From: Bacteroidales bacterium
GTDB lineage: Bacteria; Bacteroidota; Bacteroidia; Bacteroidales; VadinHA17
Assembly (NCBI GenBank): GCA_022865305.1
Contig: JALHSP010000026.1
Span: forward strand, 186,001 to 250,000
Length of the DNA: 64,000 nt
Reading direction: 5' to 3'
Part shown: positions 49,963 to 58,709 of the stretch, piece by piece
Layout of the letters: each line of letters begins with the position of its first letter
How positions within the stretch are numbered: the stretch's first letter is position 1
The notes under the pieces: model-generated
The model's database searches: none
The model's input: only the letters and a program-made list of their open reading frames with translations
What the model was told of the DNA's origin: nothing
Translations under genes and position numbers: made by a program

Positions 49963-51924
49963 TTATTTATTAATACTTTTTATTTTACCACGGAGTTGCA
50001 CAGATATACCTTTGCGCCTTTGAGCCGTTGCGCCTATCATCTCCCTTACCACCTTTTCGATCCCATCCGCATTGAAACCACATTCCCTGATCAGCTCTTC
50101 CTGTGTGCCCTGTTCAACAAAATAATCAGGAATACCAAGACGGCGTACTTCAGCACTATAACCGTTGTCGCACATAAATTCGATGACAGCACTGCCAAAT
50201 CCGCCTTTGAGTATGCCATCTTCGACTGTAATGATCCTCCTGAATTTTTTGAAAACGGAATGAAGGGCTTCCTTATCCAGAGGCGTCACAAACCTCATAT
50301 CCCAGTGTGTGACCGTTACGGATTCCAGTGCAAGCTTTTTAGCAACAGCTGCAACATCATTGCCGGGATGTCCGATGCTTAATATTGCAATATCATTCCC
50401 TTCGCTTATAAGGCGGGCCTTCCCGATTTCAATCTCCAGGAATGGCCTCCTCCAGTCAGGAGTCTTACTGCAACCCCTCGGATATCGGATAGAAAATGGC
50501 GTATTATTCTTATCAAGCTGTGCAGTGTACATCAGGTTTCTCAGTTCAACGGCATCCATTGGGGCGGAGACTATTATATTGGGTATGGTGCGCATGAATG
50601 CGAGGTCGAAAAATCCATGATGTGTCGCGCCATCCGGACCGACAAGACCAGCACGGTCAATACAGAACACAACATGAAGATTCTGGAGAGCGACATCATG
50701 GATCACCTGGTCGTATGCTCTCTGGATGAACGATGAATAGATATTGCAATACGGGATCATCCCCTGTGTGGCAAGACCTGCTGCGAATGTCACAGCGTGT
50801 TGTTCTGCAATACCGACATCGAATGTCCTTTCAGGTATCTCCTTCATCATAATGCATAATGAGCATCCTGTCGGCATTGCAGGAGTTATACCGGTAATCT
50901 TTTCATTCTTCCTGGCAAGCTCCAGTATGGTTTTTCCAAAAACTTCCTGGTACGACGGAGGTGTATCTCCATTTGATGTAATTATGATTTCACCGGTCTC
51001 CTTGTCAAATTTCCCGGGAGCATGAAAAGTGGTCTGGTGCTCTTCGGCTTGTTTAAAGCCTTTTCCTTTAACTGTAAGACAATGAAGAAGCTTCGGTCCT
51101 GGAATTTTTTTCAGATCTTCAAGAACATGTGTCAGGTGCATGACGTCATGTCCGTCGATTGGTCCGAAATACCTGAAATTCATACCTTCAAAAAGATTAC
51201 TCCTGTCGAGGAGGGTGCTCTTTAATCCGGATTCAATCTGTGCTGCCAGTGTACGGGTTTTTGGTCCGTACCTTCCGAAGATACCGAGCATGTTCCAAAT
51301 CTTATTCTTGAATCTGTTGTATGCATTACTGGTCGTTATGTCAAGGAGATATTCCTTCAGAGCCCCTACATTCGGATCAATAGCTATATTGTTATCATTA
51401 AGGATAACAAGGATGTCAGATTTACCGATGCCTGCATTATTCAGTCCTTCAAAAGCCTGTCCTGCGGTCATTGCGCCATCGCCGATAACGGCCACTATAT
51501 GGCGTTTTTCTCCCTTGCGATTGGCGGCGACAGCCATCCCGAGGGCAGCCGAAATGGAGGTAGATGAATGTCCTGTTCCAAAAGCATCATACTCGCTTTC
51601 TGCCATTTTCGGGAAACCGCTTAAACCTTTATATTTCCTGTTGGTGTTAAAATTTTCGCGTCTTCCAGTAAGTATTTTATGCCCGTAAGCCTGGTGTCCG
51701 ACATCCCAGATTATCTTGTCGTAAGGTGTATTAAAAACGTAGTGCAATGCAACCGTTAATTCAACAACTCCAAGACTTGCACCGAAATGTCCGGGATTGC
51801 TGCTGACAACATCGATAATGAACTGTCGAAGTTCCGCGCTAACTTTAACAAGATCAGCCGGATCGAGCTTCCTGAGATCTTCAGGAGTTGATATTTTAAA
51901 CAGTAAGCTCTCTTCGGTGTCCAT
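49963..51924 (-). CDS. dxs: 1-deoxy-D-xylulose-5-phosphate synthase
   Basis: 653 residues from the ATG at 51924 (MDTEESLLFKISTPEDLRKL); 10 further upstream codons are hydrophobic and lack support. Thiamine-diphosphate features: HQAYGHKILTGRRENF, GDGAMTAGQAFEGLNNAG with the GDG..NDN motif ending VILNDNNIAID, the lid TVKGKGFKQAEE, and the transketolase-like second domain with FDVGIAEQHAVTFAAGLAT. It condenses pyruvate and glyceraldehyde-3-phosphate in the first step of the MEP isoprenoid pathway. The family normally ends near VVREMI; here about 22 more residues (GATAQRRKGISVQ...) come from GGCGCAA-type tandem repeats downstream. Confidence 0.97.
   Translation of the reverse strand: MDTEESLLFKISTPEDLRKLDPADLVKVSAELRQFIIDVVSSNPGHFGASLGVVELTVALHYVFNTPYDKIIWDVGHQAYGHKILTGRRENFNTNRKYKGLSGFPKMAESEYDAFGTGHSSTSISAALGMAVAANRKGEKRHIVAVIGDGAMTAGQAFEGLNNAGIGKSDILVILNDNNIAIDPNVGALKEYLLDITTSNAYNRFKNKIWNMLGIFGRYGPKTRTLAAQIESGLKSTLLDRSNLFEGMNFRYFGPIDGHDVMHLTHVLEDLKKIPGPKLLHCLTVKGKGFKQAEEHQTTFHAPGKFDKETGEIIITSNGDTPPSYQEVFGKTILELARKNEKITGITPAMPTGCSLCIMMKEIPERTFDVGIAEQHAVTFAAGLATQGMIPYCNIYSSFIQRAYDQVIHDVALQNLHVVFCIDRAGLVGPDGATHHGFFDLAFMRTIPNIIVSAPMDAVELRNLMYTAQLDKNNTPFSIRYPRGCSKTPDWRRPFLEIEIGKARLISEGNDIAILSIGHPGNDVAAVAKKLALESVTVTHWDMRFVTPLDKEALHSVFKKFRRIITVEDGILKGGFGSAVIEFMCDNGYSAEVRRLGIPDYFVEQGTQEELIRECGFNADGIEKVVREMIGATAQRRKGISVQLRGKIKSINK
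50011..50037 (-). repeat. GGCGCAACGG decamer repeat within the dxs 3' end
   Basis: Minus strand ATAGGCGCAACGGCTCAAAG then GCGCAAA: a 10-nt-period tract of the kind seen at 11420, 41428 and 42868. It is in frame with dxs and encodes part of the C-terminal tail. Confidence 0.7.
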
Positions 51925-51942
51925 GGGGCAATAAATAATCAG

Positions 51943-51950
51943 CAAATATA
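51943..51950 (-). promoter_or_regulatory. -7 box of dxs
   Basis: Minus strand TATATTTG, an exact TAnnTTTG box 19 nt before the ATG at 51924. No clear TTTG upstream at 19-21 nt. Confidence 0.4.
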
Positions 51951-52076
51951 ACAATTATTATTCCCGGGTGTTTGCAGAAGCATCACCGGGATTTTCTTAT
52001 TTTTGCCTTAGAATTAGGAGTACAATTAACAATATTTATTAATTAAGGTAGTTACATCAAAAAATAATCTGTGACC

Positions 52077-53090
52077 ATGAATAAATCAGTTTTTTTCACT
52101 CTCGCCGTGTTGCTGCTTGCAATATCTGTAATATCATGTGTTCCGGGCAGGAAATATAAAAGTCTGCAGGATACCAGCAGGCAATTCATGAATGAAAGGG
52201 ATGATTTCAAAACCGAAAATATAGGTCTTGAAATGGCAAACAGGGAACTTGAGGCAAAAATGACTATTCTTGAGAAAGAGATGGGCACTGTAAAGGAGGA
52301 AATTACAAAAGCACAGAGTGAACGCGACAAAGCTGTTGAGGAATTTAGCAGGATATCAGGAAAATATAATGATCTGCAAAATGCGCAGGAAGATCTGATA
52401 CGGGGTAATGTCAAAGAGACACAGAAGCTCCTTGCTGAACTGCAGGCTGCACAGGAAAACCTCCAGAAAAAGGAAGAGCTTCTGCGACAGCTTGAGATGA
52501 ACCTCGATACAAAAAAGTCTTCGCTTGATGAGCTTACCTTTGAACTGGAAAAGAGAAATCAGAGGATGCTCGAGCTTGAAAAGATACTTGACGGTCAGAA
52601 GAAGATCGTTCAGGATCTGAAAAACAAAGTATCGGAAGCTCTTCTCGGATTTGAAAATAATGGTTTAACAGTTACCATGAAAAACGGGAAGGTTTATATA
52701 TCGCTTGATGAAAAGCTGTTATTCAAAACGGCCAGCTGGGATATCGATGCAAATGGCAGGAGTGCGCTTAAGAAGCTGTCGGGGGTACTGGAAAGGAATC
52801 CGGATATCCAGATCACAATTGAAGGACATACCGATAACGTTCCATATAATCCCAGCAGCGGAAGGTTGGATGATAACTGGGATCTGAGTGTCAAAAGAGC
52901 CACATCAGTTGTCCGTGTTCTTCTTGAAGGGTCAAAAATTGATCCGAAACGTCTGACTGCTGCAGGCCGCAGCCAGTACTTGCCGGTTGATTCACGCAAC
53001 ACTGCTGATGCCCGCCAGAAGAACAGGAGAACAGATATTGTCCTTACACCCGACCTTACAGAGTTGTACCGGCTTATTGATAAATATTAA
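52077..53090 (+). CDS. OmpA-family lipoprotein with coiled-coil
   Basis: 337 residues from the ATG at 52077, preferred over a GTG 6 nt upstream because the signal peptide starts with it. Lipoprotein signal LAVLLLAISVISCVPG. Residues ~30-200 form a long coiled-coil (ENIGLEMANRELEAKMTILE, VKETQKLLAELQAAQ). The C-terminal OmpA domain binds peptidoglycan: LLFKTASWDIDANGRSAL, ITIEGHTDNVPYN, NWDLSVKRATSVVR and RRTDIVLTP. It probably ties the outer membrane to the cell wall. It diverges from dxs. Confidence 0.93.
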   Translation: MNKSVFFTLAVLLLAISVISCVPGRKYKSLQDTSRQFMNERDDFKTENIGLEMANRELEAKMTILEKEMGTVKEEITKAQSERDKAVEEFSRISGKYNDLQNAQEDLIRGNVKETQKLLAELQAAQENLQKKEELLRQLEMNLDTKKSSLDELTFELEKRNQRMLELEKILDGQKKIVQDLKNKVSEALLGFENNGLTVTMKNGKVYISLDEKLLFKTASWDIDANGRSALKKLSGVLERNPDIQITIEGHTDNVPYNPSSGRLDDNWDLSVKRATSVVRVLLEGSKIDPKRLTAAGRSQYLPVDSRNTADARQKNRRTDIVLTPDLTELYRLIDKY

Positions 53091-53110
53091 TTAAAATCGC
53101 TTATCCGGTT

Positions 53111-54661
53111 TTATTCCGAGAATTCCAGCAATTTTACCTTCATGTTTTTAAGCGCCTGCAGGAGATTATCTTCAGGTTTTAAGAAATCCTGGTTTCCCCA
53201 GAACCGGGTATCATAGCTGGTAATTGTTTTTGAAAATACAGAATGAACAGGAGCAAGCTCTTCCCTGTCAAACCTGTTTACATTGTTGATGTTCATACCT
53301 GTTATTGCCAGCTCAAAGAACACATTGAACTGGCTGCTGAAGAGTTTTTTCCTTCTTTTTGAGGTGAATACAAGGTCACCCCTGACATGGTTCAGGAAAT
53401 ACCTGTTATTTACTTTGCGATAGCTCACCGAATATTTTACTGTCACCGGCCATGTGTTAAATCCGCGGGATGAACTGGAAATAAAAGACTCTTTCATCTT
53501 ATGAAGATATTTCGGATGAAGTTCAAAATCAGCATGAAGTATTGCAAAATCGTCAGTATTGATATATATTGTTCCCCTGTACAATGGCGATTCAACTCCT
53601 TCCTTTTGTTCAAAATCTATCACATATGCTGCTTCCTGATCGAATGAAACAATATCGGTTATCCTGTAGATGTATTCATCCATGCTTTCCCTTGCAATGA
53701 AATCAAAAATATGTTTGGCACCATCAAGCTCAAGACATGTGCTTATACCTGCCTTGAGTCTCACTGCCAGTGTATCGCCAGGGTCAGCATTTTCTATTTT
53801 CCTGCTTTTATACACTTTTACCTGATCACCAAGAAGGGTGGCGGTATAAGCGCTTTTATATATCTGAAGAACGGCTTCGGAATATACCTGAAGTTCTTCC
53901 TTTTTCATAACGCCTTCCCTGTAGAAACCTGTTAGAAGCGCAGGAGTGTTCCCATAGTTGTCATGTATTGCCGCCAGAGTTTTGTAAATAACTTCCTGCG
54001 GCACTTTTGTCCTGATAATGATTTCGGGGATCGAGATAAATTCCCTTCTCATAATGATAGTGAAATTATTTCCAAGAGATTGTTTCACAGGAATCTCTCT
54101 TCCGAGGTACCCCAGATAGGAAACGTATATTGTATCATTCAGGCAATCGGGTGTGATATTCAGAACAAATTCCCCGTTGTTATTTGTAACTGTACCTCTC
54201 CCTATGTTCTTCAGTCCTATTGAAGCAAATGGAAGCGGATCAAATGTTTCATCATCTACAATGAATCCTGAAATATAATTTGTTTCTCCCGCAGGAATCG
54301 AATCGGTTAAAACAACCGGAGACTGGTAGGCTTTTGAAATAATTATATATTTATCTATAACAGAGAATACGAGAGTATCATTCTGAAGGATTTTCCCCAG
54401 GATGATATTCAGTTTTTCATTACTGAATATCATCTCGATCTTATTATCAGGATTTATCAGCCGGCTGTCGTATGTAAAATTATAACCAGTCTGCCTGGTA
54501 ATCAGATTAAGTGCATTGCCTGTTTTTATCAATCCTGCCCTGAATGTGAAAGCAGAATCCAGAATGCTTACCTGACATGCTGCTTCCTGTACAGTGGCAA
54601 GTAAAATGAACAATGCAATGGCTGAAAATTTCTTAAAAATAAAGCCATTGAATGACAACAT
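53111..54661 (-). CDS. STN + CarboxypepD_reg-like protein, last gene of sigma/FecR operon
   Basis: 516 residues. Signal peptide to about residue 29. An STN (secretin/TonB short N-terminal) domain covers ~30-110 (GNALNLITRQTGYNFTYDSR; LVFSVIDKYIIIS), then a CarboxypepD_reg-like domain (ISGFIVDDETFDPLPFASI). The C-terminal ~330 residues (LLTGFYREGVMKKEELQVYS to the end) match the first gene of this operon in outline. It has no TonB barrel. STN domains receive signals in FecR-type systems, so this may be the signal receiver or the regulated product. It starts 15 nt after the FecR gene. Confidence 0.82.
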   Translation of the reverse strand: MLSFNGFIFKKFSAIALFILLATVQEAACQVSILDSAFTFRAGLIKTGNALNLITRQTGYNFTYDSRLINPDNKIEMIFSNEKLNIILGKILQNDTLVFSVIDKYIIISKAYQSPVVLTDSIPAGETNYISGFIVDDETFDPLPFASIGLKNIGRGTVTNNNGEFVLNITPDCLNDTIYVSYLGYLGREIPVKQSLGNNFTIIMRREFISIPEIIIRTKVPQEVIYKTLAAIHDNYGNTPALLTGFYREGVMKKEELQVYSEAVLQIYKSAYTATLLGDQVKVYKSRKIENADPGDTLAVRLKAGISTCLELDGAKHIFDFIARESMDEYIYRITDIVSFDQEAAYVIDFEQKEGVESPLYRGTIYINTDDFAILHADFELHPKYLHKMKESFISSSSRGFNTWPVTVKYSVSYRKVNNRYFLNHVRGDLVFTSKRRKKLFSSQFNVFFELAITGMNINNVNRFDREELAPVHSVFSKTITSYDTRFWGNQDFLKPEDNLLQALKNMKVKLLEFSE

Positions 54662-54676
54662 TTTTCAATAAAAGAG

Positions 54677-55672
54677 TCATTTTTTTGTAAGATGGTAAAC
54701 ATTTCCATCTTTTGTATAACTCAGGTTAAAGCTAAGACAAATTAAGCGAATTATTGTATCCTGAGTCTCGTTATCAAATTGAGATACCCATGTCTCATTT
54801 AAAATATCGGGATCGTCAGCAATAATTTCCATGTCATAAGCTCTCTTCAGATCTTTAAATACGACATCCAGTTTTTGACCGTTATATACCAGCAAACCCG
54901 TGTTCCATGCCATATAATTCGGATTATTATTCAATGTTTTTCTGGAAAGCTTTGAATCTATAGTACCAACATAACCCGGATCAAGAACAAGATTCTGTAT
55001 TCCTGAACTATCGGAAAGCATCACCTGACCTGTTTTTACGAAAACTTCAACAGCAGAGCCGGGATTATTTGTTATGACATTGAAGGAAGTTCCAAGAACT
55101 TTCACTTTTGCTGTACCTGCATCAACAGTAAAAGGATTATTGACATCGGATGTTATTTCAAAAAATGCTTCACCTTTAAGAGCCACATTTCGGCCTGATT
55201 TTACAAAGCTGGCACGATAGCTCATTTCAGTATTCCGGTTAAGGAATACTGAACTACCATCGGGAAGAATAACCTTAAGATTTGTCTGATCATTACCGGT
55301 GGTGGCAACAATCTTCTTACTCAGATTGCCTGTTCTGTTCAGATAAACAATGACAGATCCGAGACTTAATAAGATCAGAGTGACGGCAGCGATTTTCATG
55401 AAGGTGCTTCTCATGAATATGGTCCTTCCGGCGAGAGTTTCAGCTATGTCACTGGTTTCCTCCATCCTTGCATGAACTTTATTCCATGCATTGTCAACAT
55501 TTATTTCCTTTTTGCTGCTCATCTTTTTCAAATTTTTCCAGTGTTTTTCAGTGTCATAGCTATCCTCAGCCATGAACTGACTGTATATCTCTGACTGTTT
55601 GCTCTTTTCTTCTGAAAGGATGGAAGCAAGTTCCTCCCACTCCCTGTCAGTTAATCTCTCTGTATTCTTCAT
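54677..55672 (-). CDS. FecR-family anti-sigma factor
   Basis: 331 residues. A cytoplasmic N-terminal part (~1-85) binds the sigma factor; one membrane helix follows (~90-110, IAAVTLILLSLGSVIVYL). The FecR domain in the periplasm reads VILPDGSSVFLNRNTEMSYR, LKGEAFFEITSDVNNPFTVDAGTAKVKVLGTSFNV in part, and a C-terminal DUF4974-like region (VFKDLKRAYDMEIIADDPDI). It starts 5 nt after the sigma gene. Normal length. Confidence 0.95.
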   Translation of the reverse strand: MKNTERLTDREWEELASILSEEKSKQSEIYSQFMAEDSYDTEKHWKNLKKMSSKKEINVDNAWNKVHARMEETSDIAETLAGRTIFMRSTFMKIAAVTLILLSLGSVIVYLNRTGNLSKKIVATTGNDQTNLKVILPDGSSVFLNRNTEMSYRASFVKSGRNVALKGEAFFEITSDVNNPFTVDAGTAKVKVLGTSFNVITNNPGSAVEVFVKTGQVMLSDSSGIQNLVLDPGYVGTIDSKLSRKTLNNNPNYMAWNTGLLVYNGQKLDVVFKDLKRAYDMEIIADDPDILNETWVSQFDNETQDTIIRLICLSFNLSYTKDGNVYHLTKK

Positions 55673-55677
55673 TTCTT

Positions 55678-56214
55678 TTATTTTTCTGTCAATGCTTTTC
55701 TGAATTCTTTTAGTGCTCTTCCCATATTGGCCTCCACCGTCTTAACCGAAACAGATAACTTTTCAGCAATTTCTGCATATTTCAATCCCTCAAAGCGGTT
55801 CATGCAAAAAATCTTACTGCATCTTTCAGGCAGCCGCTCAAGTACCCTTGCAATTTTTAACTGAAGTTCTTTAAAAAGGATAATGTCGGCCGGATTTTCA
55901 GCATTTTCAGTCTGCCGGTATGTCATTTCATGAGCATATTTCCCGACAACCCTGTTATGATCCATCCAGTGCAGGCACCTGTTATGGACCGCTCTGAAAA
56001 GATATCCATTTAAAGAACTTTCAATATTGAGCTTTTCTCTGTCCTGCCAGAGTCTGAAGAACAGATCCTGGACTATTTCTTCGGCTGTATCATGGTCTTT
56101 AACCAGTGTTTTGGCATATTTGACCAGGGAAACATAGGAGGATCTGAAAAGTGATTCAAACTGTCCTTTATCACCTTGCCGGATCCTCCCGATTATTTCA
56201 GTGTCCCTGATCAT
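55678..56214 (-). CDS. ECF RNA polymerase sigma factor
   Basis: 178 residues, no regulatory extension. Sigma region 2 is LVKDHDTAEEIVQDLFFRLW and region 4 is LPERCSKIFCMNRFEGLKYA followed by EIAEKLSVSVKTVEANMGRAL, the helix-turn-helix that binds the -35 element. It is the Bacteroidota FecI-like type held by the FecR protein encoded next. It starts 13 nt after the upstream CarboxypepD gene in the same operon. Confidence 0.96.
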   Translation of the reverse strand: MIRDTEIIGRIRQGDKGQFESLFRSSYVSLVKYAKTLVKDHDTAEEIVQDLFFRLWQDREKLNIESSLNGYLFRAVHNRCLHWMDHNRVVGKYAHEMTYRQTENAENPADIILFKELQLKIARVLERLPERCSKIFCMNRFEGLKYAEIAEKLSVSVKTVEANMGRALKEFRKALTEK

Positions 56215-56226
56215 AAACCTGATCCA

Positions 56227-57534
56227 TTATTCTTGTGTTTCCCTGTCGCTGAATTTAAGTTTCTTACTGAGTCTGCGGATTGCTGATTCAATACTCTGAT
56301 CGGGTTCGATAACGTTGTAATCTCCCCAGAATTCCGGATCCGCAAATGAACCGACTTTTTCAGAAAATATATCTGTGTATTTTATCTTATCTTTACCTGT
56401 AAATTTAATAACTTCTTCGGCAGTACGGTCAGTAATAGCTATCTCCGACATGGTAGTATAAAATGTATTGAAGAGTTTCTTCTTCCAGTTAACCTTAAAT
56501 TTAACTTCAGCTCTGGAATATGCAAAATGCCATTTGCCATCCTGCTCGCGGAATTTGGTCCTGTAAGTCGCAACTTCCGGAGTTACTTCCATTCCAAGCG
56601 GCTTCTTCCTGATAAAGATTGACGAAGCGGCTGCTTTATCCGAAAGGTTGAATCCGAATTCTGCTTCAGTTATAGCATAGGAATCCATTTCTATATAGAG
56701 GGTCCCCATGAACAGAGGTATGTCAACTGATGGTTTTTGTACGAATTCAATTGCGTAATGAGGCCTGCCGTCAATTTCAATAACTGTTGACAGAGAATAA
56801 TTATAGTTTTTCATTGCCTCTCTTGTCAAAATCATTTCGGTGTTTTTTGCAATATCAAGCTGAAGAACACTTATAGGCCCTGCCTGGAGCTTAAACAGAA
56901 CAGTATCCATTTTTTCAACATCAGCGCTTTTTCTCCCTTTATAGATCCTGGCTCCGTCAAAACGGACATCATTACTATAGGGAGCTTTGAAGATCTCCAC
57001 AACGGCTTCTCCTATGGATATATATGTGCGGTTTTTACGGATTGTTTCCCTGTAAAAAGCTGTCATCAGATTAGGCTCATTTTCGTAGTTTTTACCTATT
57101 CTGTCGATTGCCTTGCTCACAATATCCTCCGGATCCGTAGGTTTCACAATAATCTCTTTAATGGGTATAGGAGCAGCTTCCAACGAGATGACATTCTTAT
57201 ACCCATTATCTCTCATCGTACTGATCGGGACTACTTTATTCTTATATCCCAGATAAGTAATTTCGAGATTTTTTGAGGTTTCAGAATCACCGATCTTTAA
57301 GGTGAATTCACCGTCGATGTTAGTTACAATTGCAACATTGGTTTCCATAACAGCAACTGTTGCAAATACAAGAGGAGTACTTGTTTCAGCATCAACAACC
57401 TTACCTTTTATGGTAAGATAGGTTTGCTGATCGGCCTTTTTCCTTGCGGAGGTGCCGGCTGCAAAAATAGTCTGGGTTGTAAAAGCCAGCAGAACTACTA
57501 CCGCAGCAATTGAAATGTTTCTAAATGTTTTCAT
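56227..57534 (-). CDS. CarboxypepD_reg-like exported protein, first gene of sigma/FecR operon
   Basis: 435 residues. Signal peptide to about residue 27 (ISIAAVVVLLAFTTQTIFAA). A CarboxypepD_reg-like domain (LTIKGKVVDAETSTPLVFAT, LEITYLGYKNKVVPIS) is followed by a long domain starting MTAFYRETIRKNRTYISIGE. The same order of motifs, and a shared ending around SEKVGSFADPEFWGDYN, is found in the last gene of the operon (53111-54661). The two are paralogues; this one lacks the STN domain. Placing a sigma/anti-sigma pair between them suggests regulation of envelope proteins and not glycan uptake. Confidence 0.85.
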   Translation of the reverse strand: MKTFRNISIAAVVVLLAFTTQTIFAAGTSARKKADQQTYLTIKGKVVDAETSTPLVFATVAVMETNVAIVTNIDGEFTLKIGDSETSKNLEITYLGYKNKVVPISTMRDNGYKNVISLEAAPIPIKEIIVKPTDPEDIVSKAIDRIGKNYENEPNLMTAFYRETIRKNRTYISIGEAVVEIFKAPYSNDVRFDGARIYKGRKSADVEKMDTVLFKLQAGPISVLQLDIAKNTEMILTREAMKNYNYSLSTVIEIDGRPHYAIEFVQKPSVDIPLFMGTLYIEMDSYAITEAEFGFNLSDKAAASSIFIRKKPLGMEVTPEVATYRTKFREQDGKWHFAYSRAEVKFKVNWKKKLFNTFYTTMSEIAITDRTAEEVIKFTGKDKIKYTDIFSEKVGSFADPEFWGDYNVIEPDQSIESAIRRLSKKLKFSDRETQE

Positions 57535-57683
57535 GGCAAAATTTAATTAAGTTATTAATTACAAACTGTTTTTTATTCAGTATAAATTTCCTTTTCGTCA
57601 CTATGACCTTTTAAAAGGCATTTAACCCTATTGATTTACAGAAAAATATTTTCTTATCTTACTTCACTATTTCAGAATAACAC

Positions 57684-58667
57684 ATGACTGGCAGATTAGT
57701 TAAACCTGTAAATGCCCTGTATGCAGGGCTCACTTATTTAAAAAGTACAGTAACCGGAAAAGCATCTGTCTCCGGGATGCCTCTTTCAATTTCTGCTGAA
57801 CTGACAAATCACTGCAATCTGAATTGTCCCGAATGCCACTCCGGTTCCGGATCAGGATTAATGAAACGAAAACGGGGATATATGGATATGGCACTTTTTG
57901 ATAAAGTTGTTACTGAGCTTAAACCCTGGCTTTACAATATCAACCTTTACTTCCAGGGTGAGCCGATGCTCCATCCCCGGTTCTTTTTATTTCTGAAAAA
58001 AAGTCAGGGCATCAGGACCGTTGTCTCAACAAATGGCCAATTCTTATCATTGGAGAACTCGGAAAAACTGGTAAACTCGGGATTACGAAAGCTGATCATA
58101 TCGCTTGACGGCATGGACCGGGATGGTTATTCATCTTACAGGATCAACGGGGATTTTGTGAGAGTGATGGACGGAATAAGTAACGTAGCCAAAGCCAGGG
58201 AAAGATACTCTTCAAAATTGGATCTCCAAATTCAGTTTCTTGTAAACAGGTATAACGAACATCAGATACCACAGGCAAAAATTTTCGCCCGCGGAATGAA
58301 AGCTTCCCTTAAACTGAAATCCATGCAGATTATTAATAAGGAAGCTGTCGGATCCTGGCTGCCCTCAAAACCGGAATTCAGCAGGTATGAAAAAAAGAAC
58401 GGGGAATATATTATAAAGAATTTACTTCCCAACCGGTGTGCGCGACTCTGGTTTAATCCTGTCATAACATGGGATGGTAAAGTCCTGCCATGCTGTTTCG
58501 ATAAAAATGCGGATCATATAATGGGAGATCTTAACGAGTATTCATTTTCCGACATATGGAATGGTCCGAAATATGGCATTTTCAGGAAAAACATACTATC
58601 GGAGAGGTATACGACAGAAATATGCAGAAACTGTACATCAGGACTTTATTGGGGGATAAAACATTAA
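57684..58667 (+). CDS. Radical SAM enzyme with SPASM domain
   Basis: 327 residues. The AdoMet iron-sulfur motif is TNHCNLNCPECHSG (CxxxCxxC), followed by YFQGEPMLHP, VVSTNGQFL and ISLDGMDRDGY. The C-terminus holds a SPASM-type cluster-binding region: CARLWFNPVITWDGKVLPCC and CRNCTSG. Such enzymes modify peptides or tungsten/quinone-type cofactors, or act on small molecules. No precursor peptide gene was seen nearby. It is a lone gene diverging from the sigma operon; the two penicillin acylase genes follow on the same strand 42 nt downstream, so co-transcription is possible. Confidence 0.9.
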   Translation: MTGRLVKPVNALYAGLTYLKSTVTGKASVSGMPLSISAELTNHCNLNCPECHSGSGSGLMKRKRGYMDMALFDKVVTELKPWLYNINLYFQGEPMLHPRFFLFLKKSQGIRTVVSTNGQFLSLENSEKLVNSGLRKLIISLDGMDRDGYSSYRINGDFVRVMDGISNVAKARERYSSKLDLQIQFLVNRYNEHQIPQAKIFARGMKASLKLKSMQIINKEAVGSWLPSKPEFSRYEKKNGEYIIKNLLPNRCARLWFNPVITWDGKVLPCCFDKNADHIMGDLNEYSFSDIWNGPKYGIFRKNILSERYTTEICRNCTSGLYWGIKH

Positions 58668-58709
58668 TTTCAGGAATTTCGTAACTTAGCAAAATAATCC
58701 TTCCCAAAG

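Noticed and set aside
49810-51688. Several long plus-strand frames opposite dxs
   Set aside because: They are antisense shadows of a clearly identified core gene.
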